Below are positions 19,177 to 27,874 of a stretch of 34,885 nt of DNA, piece by piece. Every line of letters starts with the position of its first letter. Positions within the stretch are counted from its first letter, which is position 1. The notes beneath the pieces were generated by a model. It worked only from the letters and a program-made list of their open reading frames with translations. It searched no databases and had not been told where the DNA came from. A program made the translations under genes and the position numbers. The stretch comes from Sphingomonas sp. CCH21-G11 (lineage in GTDB: Bacteria > Pseudomonadota > Alphaproteobacteria > Sphingomonadales > Sphingomonadaceae). The stretch lies in assembly GCF_001555965.1 (NCBI RefSeq), contig NZ_LSHX01000038.1:1-34885 (forward strand), in the 5' to 3' direction.

Positions 19177-19596
19177 TCAATGCGCATCCTTCGGCGTCTC
19201 CATGATCTCGGTCAGCACGCCGCCCATGTCCCTGGGGTGCACGAAGAAAATAAGCGTGCCATGCGCCCCGATCCGCGGCTCGCCCAGCACGCGCGCGCCC
19301 TTGCCCTCGAACCACGCCTTGGCTTCGTGGATATCGGGCACTTCATAGCACAGATGATGCTGCCCCCCGGCCGGGTTCTTGGCGAGAAAGCCATGGATCG
19401 GCGAGTCCGCGCCGAGCGGCTCGATCAGCTCGATCTGGGTGTTGGGGGTGTCGACGAAGCACACCTTCACCCCCTGCGCCGGCAGGTCGAACGGCGTGTG
19501 AATGCGCGTCGCGCCCATCACGTCGCGATAGAAGGCGATGCTGTCCGCGATCGACGGCGTTGCGACGCCGACATGGTTGAGGCGGCCGAGGATCAT
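19177..19596 (-). CDS. mce: Methylmalonyl-CoA epimerase
   Basis: A 139-aa VOC-fold metalloenzyme that interconverts the 2S and 2R forms of methylmalonyl-CoA, the step between PccAB and the mutase. It begins MILGRLNHVGVATPSIADS; H8 is the first metal ligand, QHHLCYEVPDI (79-89) supplies another His, and E130 in GVLTEIME is the C-terminal Glu ligand. ATG 19596 overlaps the TGA of the 73-aa gene upstream (ATGA), indicating coupled translation. Length and spacing of motifs fit the family. Confidence 0.95.
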   Translation of the reverse strand: MILGRLNHVGVATPSIADSIAFYRDVMGATRIHTPFDLPAQGVKVCFVDTPNTQIELIEPLGADSPIHGFLAKNPAGGQHHLCYEVPDIHEAKAWFEGKGARVLGEPRIGAHGTLIFFVHPRDMGGVLTEIMETPKDAH

Positions 19597-19814
19597 AACA
19601 GACCTAGCCCGTACGCTAGATGGAACATAGGATTTGTTCTCGTTTCCACTTTCGCTAGACAAGCGTCACGATGTACCAGCGTTTGTGGTTTTGAAGGATC
19701 ATAAACGCCACACATTCCGAGGCGGAGAGCATAACGCTCATTCTCAACCTTAATGAGCGACAATCCGAACCAAGCTAACATTGCCAAAAGAAGCACAATT
19801 ATAGCGTCACGCAT
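19593..19814 (-). CDS. Small membrane-anchored protein of unknown function
   Basis: A 73-aa protein, MRDAIIVLLLAMLAWFGLSL..., with one N-terminal membrane segment (about residues 4-21) and a soluble tail containing VENERYALRLGMC and two further Cys-containing stretches. It sits 9 bp after pccB and overlaps the epimerase start by 4 bp, so it is an internal operon gene. The DNA is noticeably less GC-rich than the flanking genes. I recognise no domain. Its topology would put the tail in the periplasm or cytoplasm; this cannot be settled from the sequence. Confidence 0.7.
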   Translation of the reverse strand: MRDAIIVLLLAMLAWFGLSLIKVENERYALRLGMCGVYDPSKPQTLVHRDACLAKVETRTNPMFHLAYGLGLL

Positions 19815-19823
19815 TTTGGCTAC

Positions 19824-21350
19824 TCACAGCGGAATGTTATCATGCTTCTTCCACGGGTTCTCCAGCTGCTTCCCCCGCAGCTTGCGTAGCCCGAGCGCGA
19901 TGCGCCGCCGTGTCGAGTGCGGCATGATCACTTCGTCCACGAACCCCTTGCTCGCCGCGACGAACGGGTTGGCAAACCGCGCTTCATATTCCGCAGTCCG
20001 CTCCGCAATCTCTTCCGGCGTGCGGCCGCGGAAGATGATTTCCACCGCGCCTTTCGCGCCCATCACCGCGATCTCGGCGGTGGGCCACGCGTAGTTCAAA
20101 TCGCCGCGCAGGTGCTTCGACGCCATCACGTCATAAGCGCCGCCATAGGCCTTGCGGGTGATGACGGTGATCTTGGGCACCGTCGCCTCGGCATAGGCGA
20201 AGAGCAGCTTCGCGCCGTGCTTGATGATCCCCGAATGCTCCTGCCCCACGCCGGGCAGGAAGCCGGGGACGTCGACGAAGGTGACGATCGGAATGTCGAA
20301 CGCATCGCAGAAGCGCACGAAGCGCGCGGCTTTCTTGGACGAATTGATGTCGAGCACGCCGGCCAGCACCATCGGCTGGTTGGCGACGATGCCCACTGTC
20401 CGCCCCTCGATCCGGCCGAAGCCGATGATGATGTTGCCGGCGTGGGCGGGCTGCAGCTCGAAGAAATCGCCTTCGTCGACCGTCTTGGCGATCAGTTCGT
20501 GCATGTCATAGGGCTGGTTGGCGCTCGGCGGGATCAGCGTGTCGAGGCTATCCTCGATGCGGTCCCACGGGTCGTCGCATGGCCGCTCGGGCACATCCTC
20601 GCGGTTCGACGACGGCAGAAAATCGAAAAAGTCGCGCGCGGCCAGCAGCGCCTCGACGTCGTTGTCGAAGGCGAGGTCGGCGACGGACGATTTGGTGGTG
20701 TGCGTGACCGCGCCACCCAGCTCCTCCTGCGTCACCACTTCGTTGGTCACGGTCTTCACGACATCGGGGCCGGTGACGAACATATAGGACGAATCCTTCA
20801 CCATGAAGATGAAGTCGGTCATCGCCGGCGAATAGACCGCGCCGCCCGCGCACGGCCCCATGATAAGGCTGAGTTGCGGCACGACGCCGCTCGCCAGCAC
20901 ATTGCGCTGGAATACCTCGGCATAGCCGCCCAGGCTCGCCACGCCCTCCTGGATGCGCGCGCCGCCCGAATCATTGAGGCCGATGACCGGCGCGCCGACC
21001 TTCATCGCCATGTCCATGATCTTGCAGATCTTCTGCGCATGGCGTTCGGACAGCGATCCGCCGAACACGGTGAAGTCCTGGCTGAACACGAACACCAGCC
21101 GACCGTTGATCGTGCCCGATCCGGTGACCACGCCGTCGCCGGGGATGACCTGATCCTGCATGCCGAAATCGGTGCAGTTATGCTCGACATACATGTCGAG
21201 TTCCTCGAAGCTGCCGGGATCGAGCAGCACGTCGAGCCGCTCGCGCGCGGTCAGCTTGCCCTTGGCGTGCTGGGCGTCGATGCGCTTCTGGCCGCCCCCC
21301 AAACGCGCGGCGGCGCGGCGACGCTCCAATTCGGCGATGGTCGATGACAA
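19824..21350 (-). CDS. pccB: Propionyl-CoA carboxylase beta (carboxyltransferase) subunit
   Basis: A 508-aa carboxyltransferase that moves CO2 from carboxybiotin on PccA to propionyl-CoA. Characteristic stretches are [69 protein letters not shown] and [18 protein letters not shown]. The start is probably TTG 21350 ([11 protein letters not shown]), 7 nt after GGAGG; an in-frame GTG at 21365 adds five residues. It is the first gene of the long leftward operon ending with pccA, so alpha and beta subunits lie at opposite ends. The promoter should lie between it and the tRNA at 21449, but no clear -35/-10 was found. Confidence 0.95.
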   Translation of the reverse strand: MSSTIAELERRRAAARLGGGQKRIDAQHAKGKLTARERLDVLLDPGSFEELDMYVEHNCTDFGMQDQVIPGDGVVTGSGTINGRLVFVFSQDFTVFGGSLSERHAQKICKIMDMAMKVGAPVIGLNDSGGARIQEGVASLGGYAEVFQRNVLASGVVPQLSLIMGPCAGGAVYSPAMTDFIFMVKDSSYMFVTGPDVVKTVTNEVVTQEELGGAVTHTTKSSVADLAFDNDVEALLAARDFFDFLPSSNREDVPERPCDDPWDRIEDSLDTLIPPSANQPYDMHELIAKTVDEGDFFELQPAHAGNIIIGFGRIEGRTVGIVANQPMVLAGVLDINSSKKAARFVRFCDAFDIPIVTFVDVPGFLPGVGQEHSGIIKHGAKLLFAYAEATVPKITVITRKAYGGAYDVMASKHLRGDLNYAWPTAEIAVMGAKGAVEIIFRGRTPEEIAERTAEYEARFANPFVAASKGFVDEVIMPHSTRRRIALGLRKLRGKQLENPWKKHDNIPL

Positions 21351-21448
21351 AGGGCATCCCTCCACATTTTGCGGCGCTTAGTTCCAGCGACCCGGCGCGG
21401 ATGCAAGCGCGAATGTGACCGCGCATGTCGCGCAGGGCAGGATATGAT

Positions 21449-21525
21449 TGGTCGGGACGAGAGGATTCGAACCTCCGACCCCCACACCCCCAGTGTGATG
21501 CGCTACCAGGCTGCGCTACGTCCCG
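21449..21525 (-). tRNA. tRNA-Pro (GGG)
   Basis: A 77-nt tRNA including an encoded CCA (21451-21449). The acceptor stem is CGGGACG/CGTCCCG, the D-arm AGCGCAGCCTGGTAGCGC, and the T-arm GGAGGTTCGAATCCTC. The anticodon stem TCACA/TGTGG closes the loop CTGGGGG, which places GGG at positions 34-36. All stems pair. It lies alone between pccB and yajC, transcribed leftward toward pccB. Confidence 0.95.
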
Positions 21526-21701
21526 ACCGAGCCGGCGCCATTACGCCGATGGCGGCGGGCTGGCAAGCCGGAAACCGGCCGCGCGGTTCGCGGGCGCGGC
21601 GACGGGCCGCGATGGTTGCGCAGGCGGCGGCGAGGTGGTAGCGCGCGCCGCTTGATGGAGGCGACGACCGCGCCTCCGCTCCATCCGGATTTTGGCAACC
21701 C

Positions 21702-22043
21702 ATGTTCGTAACGCCTGCTTTCGCTCAATCCGCCGCAGCCGCCGGCCCAGCCGGCCCGCTGGGCGGCATCCTGCAGATCGCGCCGCTGATCCTGATCTTT
21801 GTCGCATTCTATTTCCTGATGATCCGGCCGCAGCAGCGCCGGGTGAAGCAGCTTCAGGCGTCGATCGCCGCGGTCAAGAAGAACGACCAGGTCGTGACTG
21901 CCGGCGGGCTGGTCGGCAAGGTGACCAAGGTCGAGGATAGCTTTGTCGAGGTCGAGATCGCGCCCAACACGCGGGTCAAGGTGGTCAAGATGACGCTCGC
22001 CGAAGTGACGCCGGTCGGCGGCGGCAAGCCTGCGAACGACTGA
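21702..22043 (+). CDS. yajC: Preprotein translocase subunit YajC
   Basis: A 113-aa inner-membrane protein associated with SecDF. It starts MFVTPAFAQS, has a single membrane segment ILQIAPLILIFVAFYFLMI (about 24-42), then RPQQRRVKQLQ and a basic cytoplasmic tail with VVTAGGLVGKV. The stop and the secD start share TGATG, so the two are coupled. No strong ribosome binding site precedes the ATG; the start is chosen from the conserved N-terminus. The upstream 176 bp carries the promoter region and no other feature I can name. Confidence 0.95.
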   Translation: MFVTPAFAQSAAAAGPAGPLGGILQIAPLILIFVAFYFLMIRPQQRRVKQLQASIAAVKKNDQVVTAGGLVGKVTKVEDSFVEVEIAPNTRVKVVKMTLAEVTPVGGGKPAND

Positions 22044-23641
22044 TGCTCGACTTTCCCCGCTGGAAAATCTGGGCGGTCTGGGCGACGATCGCCGTCTGCT
22101 TGCTGCTCGCGATTCCGAGCATGCTGCCGGAACGGGTCCGCGGCCAGCTTCCCGCCTGGCTGCCCAAGCCGACGATCAACCTCGGGCTCGACCTGGCGGG
22201 CGGCAGCTATATCCTGCTCGAAGCCGATACCGATCAGGTCGCGACGACGCGGCTGGAATCGCTGCGCGAACAGGTGGCGACCGAGATGCGTCGCCAGAAC
22301 CCGCGCATCTCGATCGGCGACATTTCGACGCGCGACAACCGGCTGAGCTTCATGCTGCGCGATCCGTCGCAGGTCGACGCGGCGCGCGAACGGTTGCTGG
22401 GCATCACCGGCAGCGGCGCGGGCCTGACCGGCCAGCGCGAATGGAATATCGAGGTGGTCGACCAGAGCCGCTTCGTGCTGACCCAGACGCAGGCGGGGCT
22501 CGACCAGGCGATCGACCGCGCGATGGCGGACGCGACCGAGGTCGTGCGCCGCCGCATCGACGAACTCGGCACGCGCGAACCGACGATCGTGCGCCAGGGC
22601 AGCAACCGCATCGTCGTGCAGGTACCCGGCCTCCAGGATCCCGAGGCGCTGAAGGCGCTGCTGGGCAAGACCGCGCGGCTCGATTTCAAGCTGGTCGATG
22701 TCAATGCCGATCCCGGCCAGATCGCGCGCGGCCAGGCGCCGATCGGCAGCGAGATCCTGCTCTATGCCGAGGGTGCGGCGCCGATCGCGGTCAAGCGCCA
22801 GACGCTGATTTCCGGCGACCAGATCGTCGATGCGCGTCAGGAATTCGATCCCCAGAACGGATCGCCGATCGTGGCGATCACATTTGACGCTGCCGGTGGC
22901 AATCGCTTTGCCCGGGTCACGCGCGAGAACGTCAATCGCCCGTTCGCGATCATCGTCGACAATCAGGTCATTTCCGCGCCGAACATCAACGAGCCGATCC
23001 TGGGCGGCCGCGCGACGATCCAGGGCGGCTTCACCGTCGAAAGCGCCAACGAGCTCGCGATCGCGCTGCGTTCGGGCAAGCTGCCCGTTGACCTCAAGGT
23101 GGTTCAGGAAAGCTCCGTTTCCGCCGAGCTCGGCGCGGACTCGATCCGCTCGGGCGTGATCGCGGGCGTCGTCGCCAGCGTCGCGCTGATGATCTTCATG
23201 GTCGTCACCTATGTCCGCTTCGGCGTTTACACGACGCTCGCGCTGCTGGTGAACGCGATCATGATCCTGGGCATCATGGCGCTGCTGAACGCGACGCTGA
23301 CGCTGCCCGGCATTGCCGGCTTCGTGCTGACGATCGGCGCGGCGGTCGACGCCAACGTGCTGATCAACGAACGCATCCGCGAAGAGGTGCGCCGACCGCG
23401 CGGCACCATCCAGGCGGTCGAGTTCGGCTACAAGGAAGCATCGACCGCGATTTTCGACGCCAATATCACCAACGTGATCTCGGCGGCGATCATGTTCTTC
23501 TTCGGCTCCGGCCCGATCCGCGGCTTCGCGGTCGTGCTGGCGATCGGCATCGTCACCTCGGTCTTCACCGGCGTCACCTTCACCCGGCTGCTCGTCGCCG
23601 ACTGGCTGAAGCGCAACCGCCCGAAGACCCTGAACATTTGA
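22043..23641 (+). CDS. secD: Protein translocase subunit SecD
   Basis: A 532-aa RND-type subunit that uses proton motive force to help release exported proteins on the periplasmic side. It has one N-terminal membrane segment, the conserved NLGLDLAGGSYILLE (near residue 50), a long periplasmic domain, the GRATIQGGFTVESANELAIALRSG stretch split across P1, and a five-segment membrane bundle with GAAVDANVLINERIREE. It ends in a basic tail. SecF follows after 13 bp. Confidence 0.97.
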   Translation: MLDFPRWKIWAVWATIAVCLLLAIPSMLPERVRGQLPAWLPKPTINLGLDLAGGSYILLEADTDQVATTRLESLREQVATEMRRQNPRISIGDISTRDNRLSFMLRDPSQVDAARERLLGITGSGAGLTGQREWNIEVVDQSRFVLTQTQAGLDQAIDRAMADATEVVRRRIDELGTREPTIVRQGSNRIVVQVPGLQDPEALKALLGKTARLDFKLVDVNADPGQIARGQAPIGSEILLYAEGAAPIAVKRQTLISGDQIVDARQEFDPQNGSPIVAITFDAAGGNRFARVTRENVNRPFAIIVDNQVISAPNINEPILGGRATIQGGFTVESANELAIALRSGKLPVDLKVVQESSVSAELGADSIRSGVIAGVVASVALMIFMVVTYVRFGVYTTLALLVNAIMILGIMALLNATLTLPGIAGFVLTIGAAVDANVLINERIREEVRRPRGTIQAVEFGYKEASTAIFDANITNVISAAIMFFFGSGPIRGFAVVLAIGIVTSVFTGVTFTRLLVADWLKRNRPKTLNI

Positions 23642-23654
23642 AGGCCCGCCGCCC

Positions 23655-24623
23655 ATGCGCCCGTTGAAGCTCGTCCCCGACAGCACCAACATTTCGTTCC
23701 TGAAATGGCGCAACGTCGCCATGGTGATCTCGTTGCTGCTGCTGGCGGCGTCCATCGCGCTGTGCGCGGTCAAGGGCTTCAATCTCGGCATCGACTTCAT
23801 CGGCGGCCAGTCGCTGCGTGTCACCTTCCCCCAGCCGGTGGCGACCGAGCAGCTGCGCGCACGCGTCGACGCGCTCGGGATCGGCGAGGCGACGATCCAG
23901 CAGTTCGGCAGTCCCAACGAAGTCGGCATTCGCACCCCATTGCCCGATGGCGGCGACGAGGCCGCCGACCAGGCCGTCGCCAAGCTTCGTGCGGCGATCA
24001 CGAAAGACTATCCCGGCGCGCGGATCAGCGGCGTCGAAAGCGTGTCGGGCAAGGTCAGCCAGGAGCTGTTCCGCGTCGGCGCGATCAGCCTTGCGCTCGC
24101 GATGCTGGGCATCTCGCTCTACATCTGGTTCCGCTTCGAATGGCAGTTCGGGATCGGCGCGCTGTTCGCGCTGTTCCACGACGTCGTGCTGACGCTCGGC
24201 TTCTTTGCGCTGACCCAGCTCGAGTTCGACCTCAACATCGTCGCCGCAATCCTGACGATCATCGGCTATTCGCTCAACGACACGATCGTCGTCTATGACC
24301 GCATCCGCGAGAATATGCGCAAGTACCGCAAGATGGACATGGTGGCGCTGCTCGACCTGTCGATCAACGAAACGCTGTCGCGCACGGTCGTCACCAGCCT
24401 GTCGCTGGGCATCACGTTGACCATCCTGCTGCTGCTGGGTCCGGAAGTGATCTTCGGCTTCACCGCCGCGATGCTGCTCGGCATCGTGATCGGCACCTTC
24501 TCTTCGGTCTATGTGTCGGCGGCGATCCTCATCTGGCTGAAGCTCAATCCCGACAGCTTCCTGCCCAAGGAGGCGACCGGCGCAGCCAAGGGCGCCGAAC
24601 GCGTGGTGCGCGAGCAGCCCTGA
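23655..24623 (+). CDS. secF: Protein translocase subunit SecF
   Basis: A 322-aa partner of SecD with six predicted membrane segments. Signature stretches are FNLGIDFIGGQSLRV near the N-terminus, ISLYIWFRFEWQFGIGAL, and SLNDTIVVYDRIRENMRK with the NETLSRTVVTS helix after it. The start follows secD by 13 bp and the stop overlaps the next gene's ATG (TGATG). Length and topology are normal. Confidence 0.97.
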   Translation: MRPLKLVPDSTNISFLKWRNVAMVISLLLLAASIALCAVKGFNLGIDFIGGQSLRVTFPQPVATEQLRARVDALGIGEATIQQFGSPNEVGIRTPLPDGGDEAADQAVAKLRAAITKDYPGARISGVESVSGKVSQELFRVGAISLALAMLGISLYIWFRFEWQFGIGALFALFHDVVLTLGFFALTQLEFDLNIVAAILTIIGYSLNDTIVVYDRIRENMRKYRKMDMVALLDLSINETLSRTVVTSLSLGITLTILLLLGPEVIFGFTAAMLLGIVIGTFSSVYVSAAILIWLKLNPDSFLPKEATGAAKGAERVVREQP

Positions 24624-24997
24624 TGCGGCTCGACCGCGCGGGCAAGCCGCAGGGGCCGATGATTTCCGGGATGGGCGCGCGGGGTTTCCGCGTCGATGAC
24701 GGCATCTATCCCGCGCTGGCGATCACGCCGCTGCGCGCCGATCAATGGATGCCGCCCGCCGTCGACGCGCTCGCCATCGACGACCTGGCACCGCTGCTCG
24801 TGCTCGATCCGTTGCCCGAGTTCATCCTGCTCGGCACCGGCACGCGCATGATGCGGCCGCCCGCGGCCCTGGTCGCGGCGCTGGACGCGCGCGGTGTCGG
24901 GGTGGAGTTCATGGACAGCCGGGCGGCGGCGCGCGCCTGGGGCGTGCTGCGCGCCGAATTACGATGGATCGCGGCCGGCCTTTATCCGTTGGGCTGA
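24623..24997 (+). CDS. Mth938/NDUFAF3-like domain protein
   Basis: A 124-aa cytoplasmic protein of the Mth938 (DUF498) family, homologous to the complex I assembly factor NDUFAF3. Visible pattern: GPMISGMGARGFRVDDGIYP, then PEFILLGTGTRMMRPP and the C-terminal VGVEFMDSRAAARAWGVL. The start codon overlaps the secF stop by 1 bp, the common alphaproteobacterial order secDF-DUF498. Bacterial function is not established; a membrane-protein assembly role fits both its homologue and its partners but is inference. Confidence 0.9.
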   Translation: MRLDRAGKPQGPMISGMGARGFRVDDGIYPALAITPLRADQWMPPAVDALAIDDLAPLLVLDPLPEFILLGTGTRMMRPPAALVAALDARGVGVEFMDSRAAARAWGVLRAELRWIAAGLYPLG

Positions 24998-25051
24998 TCG
25001 CGCGCGATCGATCGATTTGCAACGACAGGCGAACCTACGAGCCGGTCCGCG

Positions 25052-25165
25052 TCAGAGGATCAGCCAGGCCAGAACGAGAATTGGTACCCAGGCGAGCATG
25101 GCGCACAGCACGATGGTGAAGAAGCGCCGTCGCAGAGACCAGACCGGGACCGGATCGTCTTCCAT
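25052..25165 (-). CDS. 37-aa single-pass membrane protein
   Basis: A very short frame on the minus strand reads MEDDPVPVWSLRRRFF then a hydrophobic segment rich in I, V, L, A and W to the stop. The acidic N-terminus, an RRR stop-transfer signal and about 20 hydrophobic residues make a convincing small membrane protein, unlikely by chance in such GC-rich DNA. It lacks a clear ribosome binding site. It is convergent with the secF-Mth938 transcript. Function unknown. Confidence 0.5.
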   Translation of the reverse strand: MEDDPVPVWSLRRRFFTIVLCAMLAWVPILVLAWLIL

Positions 25166-25331
25166 ATCAAATGCTGCAGCGCCAATGGAGCGATCGTTAC
25201 GATATACGATCCTGGACTAATCAACTTCGTTAATACGATACGCTTTTGCCAGCCAATTCGGCGAAACATTTGAACCAAAATGGAGTATTCGCCGGTCGGC
25301 TCAAAACTTCTGCTTCACCCGAACGTCTCGT

Positions 25332-26522
25332 TCAGTTCGCACGCGTTTGCGGACCCATCGAAGTGGCGACACACGCAGCCAGCATCGTTCGCAGCGACGT
25401 GGCATTGGTTTGCCAATCATAGGCTCCGACGGTTTCGGCCACTTCGCGCGGGCCCGGCGGCGCGGAAATCAATTCGGCGATCGCGGCCGCAAAGGCCGCG
25501 GGCGTGCGCGGCACGATGCGGCCGGCAGCGGGACGGTCGATCAGCTCGCGCGCACCGCCGGCATCGGTGACGACGATCGGGGTCCCGCAGGCCAGCGCCT
25601 CGACCCAGGCATTGGCCAGGCCCTCGCTCGCCGACGCGAGCGCCATGACGTCCGCCGCAGCGTACAGGCCGGGCAGCCCGTCATGCGCGACCGCGCCGAG
25701 CAGGCGAACGCGATCGGGCACGCCGCGCGCGCGAATTTGTGCGGCGAGGCTGGCATGTTCGGGGCCTTCGCCCGCAATCAGCAGCGATACGCCCGGCAGG
25801 CTTGCGACGGCGTCGACCAGGATGTCGTGGCCCTTGCGCGCAACCAGCGCTCCGACGCTGACGACCAGGGGGCCGGTCACCCCCAGCGCCGCGCGCGCGA
25901 TCGCCGGAACAGCCGGGTGGAAGCGATCATGGTCGATGCCGGTGCGATGAACGCTTACAGGGCGTGTGATCCCGGTGGCTGCCATGTCGTCGGCAAGCGC
26001 CTGAGACACCGCCAGCAGATTATGCGCGGCGTTGCCGGCGTCGCGTACCTGGGTGGCGGTTGTCCGGTTCCGCCCCCAGAAATGGATGTCCGCCCCGCGC
26101 GCCTTGATCGAGACCGGCACGCCGAACCTGCGCCCCAGCCATATGGCGGCCGGACCATCGGGAAAGAAGAATTCCGCATCGATGACATCGAAGGGGAAAT
26201 CGCGCTGCAGCCGCTTCAGCACCGGGTGCAATGCCCGGCCCAGCATCATGGCATGGAAGCGGCCCCGGGTTGCGGGCAGATTCAGAAATCGCGGCCGCGC
26301 CACGTCTAGCCCGCGCCACGTCTCGTGATGCGGCAGCGTCGCCAGCGACCGGTAGTGACGCGCACGATCGAGCGGAAAGGGCGGGATCCCGACCGGCGCG
26401 ACGACGCGCACCTCGGTGTCGGGCAACGCGGCCAGCGCGCGCGTCTGGCGCTCGACGAAGATCCCGAAATTGGGACGCGTGGCGTCGGGAAACAGCGTCG
26501 AGAGCGTCAGGACACGCAGCAT
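25332..26522 (-). CDS. GT4-type glycosyltransferase
   Basis: A 396-aa GT-B-fold glycosyltransferase. The N-terminal half has VLTLSTLFPDATRPNFGIFVERQ with the acceptor-domain Gly-rich turn; the C-terminal half has PLVVSVGALVARKGHD, LIAGEGPEH and the donor-site E-x7-E motif ASEGLANAWVEA, followed by CGTPIVVTDAGG. These are typical of retaining GT4 enzymes using nucleotide sugars. No other polysaccharide genes are nearby, so the acceptor is unknown. The 166 bp between it and the 37-aa gene is AT-rich by local standards, with repeated ACGATA words, and holds no gene I can support. Confidence 0.93.
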   Translation of the reverse strand: MLRVLTLSTLFPDATRPNFGIFVERQTRALAALPDTEVRVVAPVGIPPFPLDRARHYRSLATLPHHETWRGLDVARPRFLNLPATRGRFHAMMLGRALHPVLKRLQRDFPFDVIDAEFFFPDGPAAIWLGRRFGVPVSIKARGADIHFWGRNRTTATQVRDAGNAAHNLLAVSQALADDMAATGITRPVSVHRTGIDHDRFHPAVPAIARAALGVTGPLVVSVGALVARKGHDILVDAVASLPGVSLLIAGEGPEHASLAAQIRARGVPDRVRLLGAVAHDGLPGLYAAADVMALASASEGLANAWVEALACGTPIVVTDAGGARELIDRPAAGRIVPRTPAAFAAAIAELISAPPGPREVAETVGAYDWQTNATSLRTMLAACVATSMGPQTRAN

Positions 26523-26566
26523 GCGCCGCGTCTAGCACGCCGGGCGTTAACGTCGCGCGCAAAGTA

Positions 26567-26604
26567 AACGGGGCCGCGGATGACGCGACCCCGTTCATTT
26601 TTTT
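26567..26604. terminator. Bidirectional intrinsic terminator
   Basis: Arms AACGGGGCCGCG and CGCGACCCCGTT (12 positions, one mismatch) with loop GATGA; a run of seven T follows on the plus strand (26598-26604). On the minus strand it lies 12 bp after the glycine-zipper gene's stop and is followed by TACTTT. It should end that gene's transcript. Confidence 0.75.
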
Positions 26605-26615
26605 CGTGTCGAAAG

Positions 26616-26927
26616 TTAGCGGCAGCGACTGCCGCTACGCTCGATCTCGCGGCCGGCCACCGCGCCGGCGGCGGCACCCAGCAGGGTCCCGACGGTGCGG
26701 TCGCCACGCGTATCGATGGTGCGGCCGACGAGCGCGCCGGCGACGCCGCCGACCACCAGACCGGTCGTTCCGTCGGGCTTGCGGCAATAGCGGCGACCGT
26801 CGCGGCCGCGCCATTCGCGATACTCGTAGCGCTTGCGCGGGTGCGCCTGGACATCGTCGGTCGGCAGGGCCATCGACACCGGCATCGCCACCGCAAGCGC
26901 GGCCGCCCCGAGAATCAGTTTACGCAT
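26616..26927 (-). CDS. Glycine-zipper (2TM-like) envelope protein
   Basis: A 103-aa protein from ATG 26927, with GGAGC about 8 nt upstream. Residues 1-28 (MRKLILGAAALAVAMPVSMA...) form a signal peptide. The mature part has a basic RKRYEYREWRGRDGRRYCRK stretch followed by GGVAGALVGRTIDTRGDRT and [17 protein letters not shown], the paired Gly-zipper helices of the outer-membrane/17-kDa antigen type. Two Cys (about residues 48 and 102) could form a disulfide. Likely envelope-associated; exact role unknown. Confidence 0.88.
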   Translation of the reverse strand: MRKLILGAAALAVAMPVSMALPTDDVQAHPRKRYEYREWRGRDGRRYCRKPDGTTGLVVGGVAGALVGRTIDTRGDRTVGTLLGAAAGAVAGREIERSGSRCR

Positions 26928-27171
26928 CGTCTGCTCCATCTGTTGTCCTGAATTGCGGAACCAGAACGTAGACGTTCGCGAAAGAGTTGCATGAACGAAA
27001 CGACAGGAACCCGGGATGCGGGGACTTGCATAGCCGCTGCCGCGATGAGCTGCCCCGTTGAGTAGATGAAACGACAGCGATGCGGCGCGTGGGCGGACTT
27101 GGCATCGTCCTCCCGACCGACTATCGGGTGTTCGCGTCGCTCGATTTCCGCCACGCCCGGTATCGGCCGGG

Positions 27172-27189
27172 TTATCCCCGTTATCCACA
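27172..27189. promoter_or_regulatory. Two abutting DnaA-box-like 9-mers
   Basis: TTATCCCCG is followed without gap by TTATCCACA. The second is a perfect match to the classical DnaA box; the first has two mismatches. They lie at the left edge of the region with no recognised gene. Whether DnaA binds here is unknown. Confidence 0.45.
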
Positions 27190-27707
27190 TTAGTCACAGG
27201 CTCTCGCAGCCGATTCGCCCTTGGTGCGACTCGTCAAAGGTGACACTCTTTGCCTGTAGCCGGAGCGATCGGAACGCGGGAAACCGGGGAAAGATCAGAG
27301 GGTTACGAGGCCTGACGAGCATATGACCGGCAACGGTCGGACGGCGAAGCGGGTCGGGACGAAAGCGCATCGACCAGGGATTGGGCCGTTTCGGCGGCGC
27401 GATGATCGGACGGAAAGCGGAGCGGACCAAGCCCGCCGACGCGAAAGCAGCGGCGGGGAGCGAAATCGGCGGGAAGGGCGCGAGCTGGACCCGTGGATGG
27501 AGCGCAGATGGCGGGACAGGCGCTTCGGCGCGGCCCCGTCGTCGGTCGAAAGGAAAGATGTGGGGCCGTTTCGGCGGACCGGCATCGGACGGATCGACCA
27601 GGGCGTCGTGCGAAGGGCCGCTCGCGGCACGAACACGGCGTTGCCGCCGAAACCAGGTTGGCGCGGGTGCCTTCGGGAAACTCGGGCGAACCGAAGTCCG
27701 GCGACCG

Positions 27708-27737
27708 GGGGACTGGCGGAAACGCCGGTCCCCTTTT
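27708..27737 (+). terminator. Strong intrinsic terminator
   Basis: Arms GGGGACTGGCG (27708-27718) and CGCCGGTCCCC (27723-27733) pair over 11 positions with one G-U wobble, closed by the GNRA loop GAAA, and TTTT follows at once. No protein gene on the plus strand precedes it within 2.7 kb, so it points to an unannotated transcript. Confidence 0.8.
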
Positions 27738-27874
27738 GCGTGACGTGCGGACCGCGTGAGCACGCGTTTTCCCACCGATCCATGCGAGGGTCCCACCCGT
27801 TCGCAACGAATGCACGGCATACGAAACACGCCTTGTGCGTCGGAGCGCCCGCGTCGCGCGTGCGTAATGTCACG

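Larger units (their letters stand above)
26928..27874. other. 947-bp region without recognised protein; candidate structured transcript
   Basis: No frame here has a family-like translation, a good start and plausible composition together. It holds two abutting DnaA-box-like 9-mers (27172-27189), a CAAAG/CTTTG dyad near 27234-27251, a 15-bp direct repeat GGGCCGTTTCGGCGG at 27383 and 27563 (180 bp apart), and a strong rightward intrinsic terminator at 27708-27737. The terminator implies a plus-strand transcript of up to about 550 nt ending there. A 120-codon plus frame ending at 27743 runs through the terminator stem and is Arg/Gly-rich; I consider it doubtful. Confidence 0.5.

Noticed and set aside
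21351..21448. B12 riboswitch upstream of the propionate operon
   Set aside because: No B12-box-like or long structured leader is seen in the under 100 bp between pccB and the tRNA.
27680..27700. 16S rRNA-like word (GGTGCCTTCGGGAAACTC)
   Set aside because: Only a short local resemblance to one rRNA helix; no flanking rRNA sequence.
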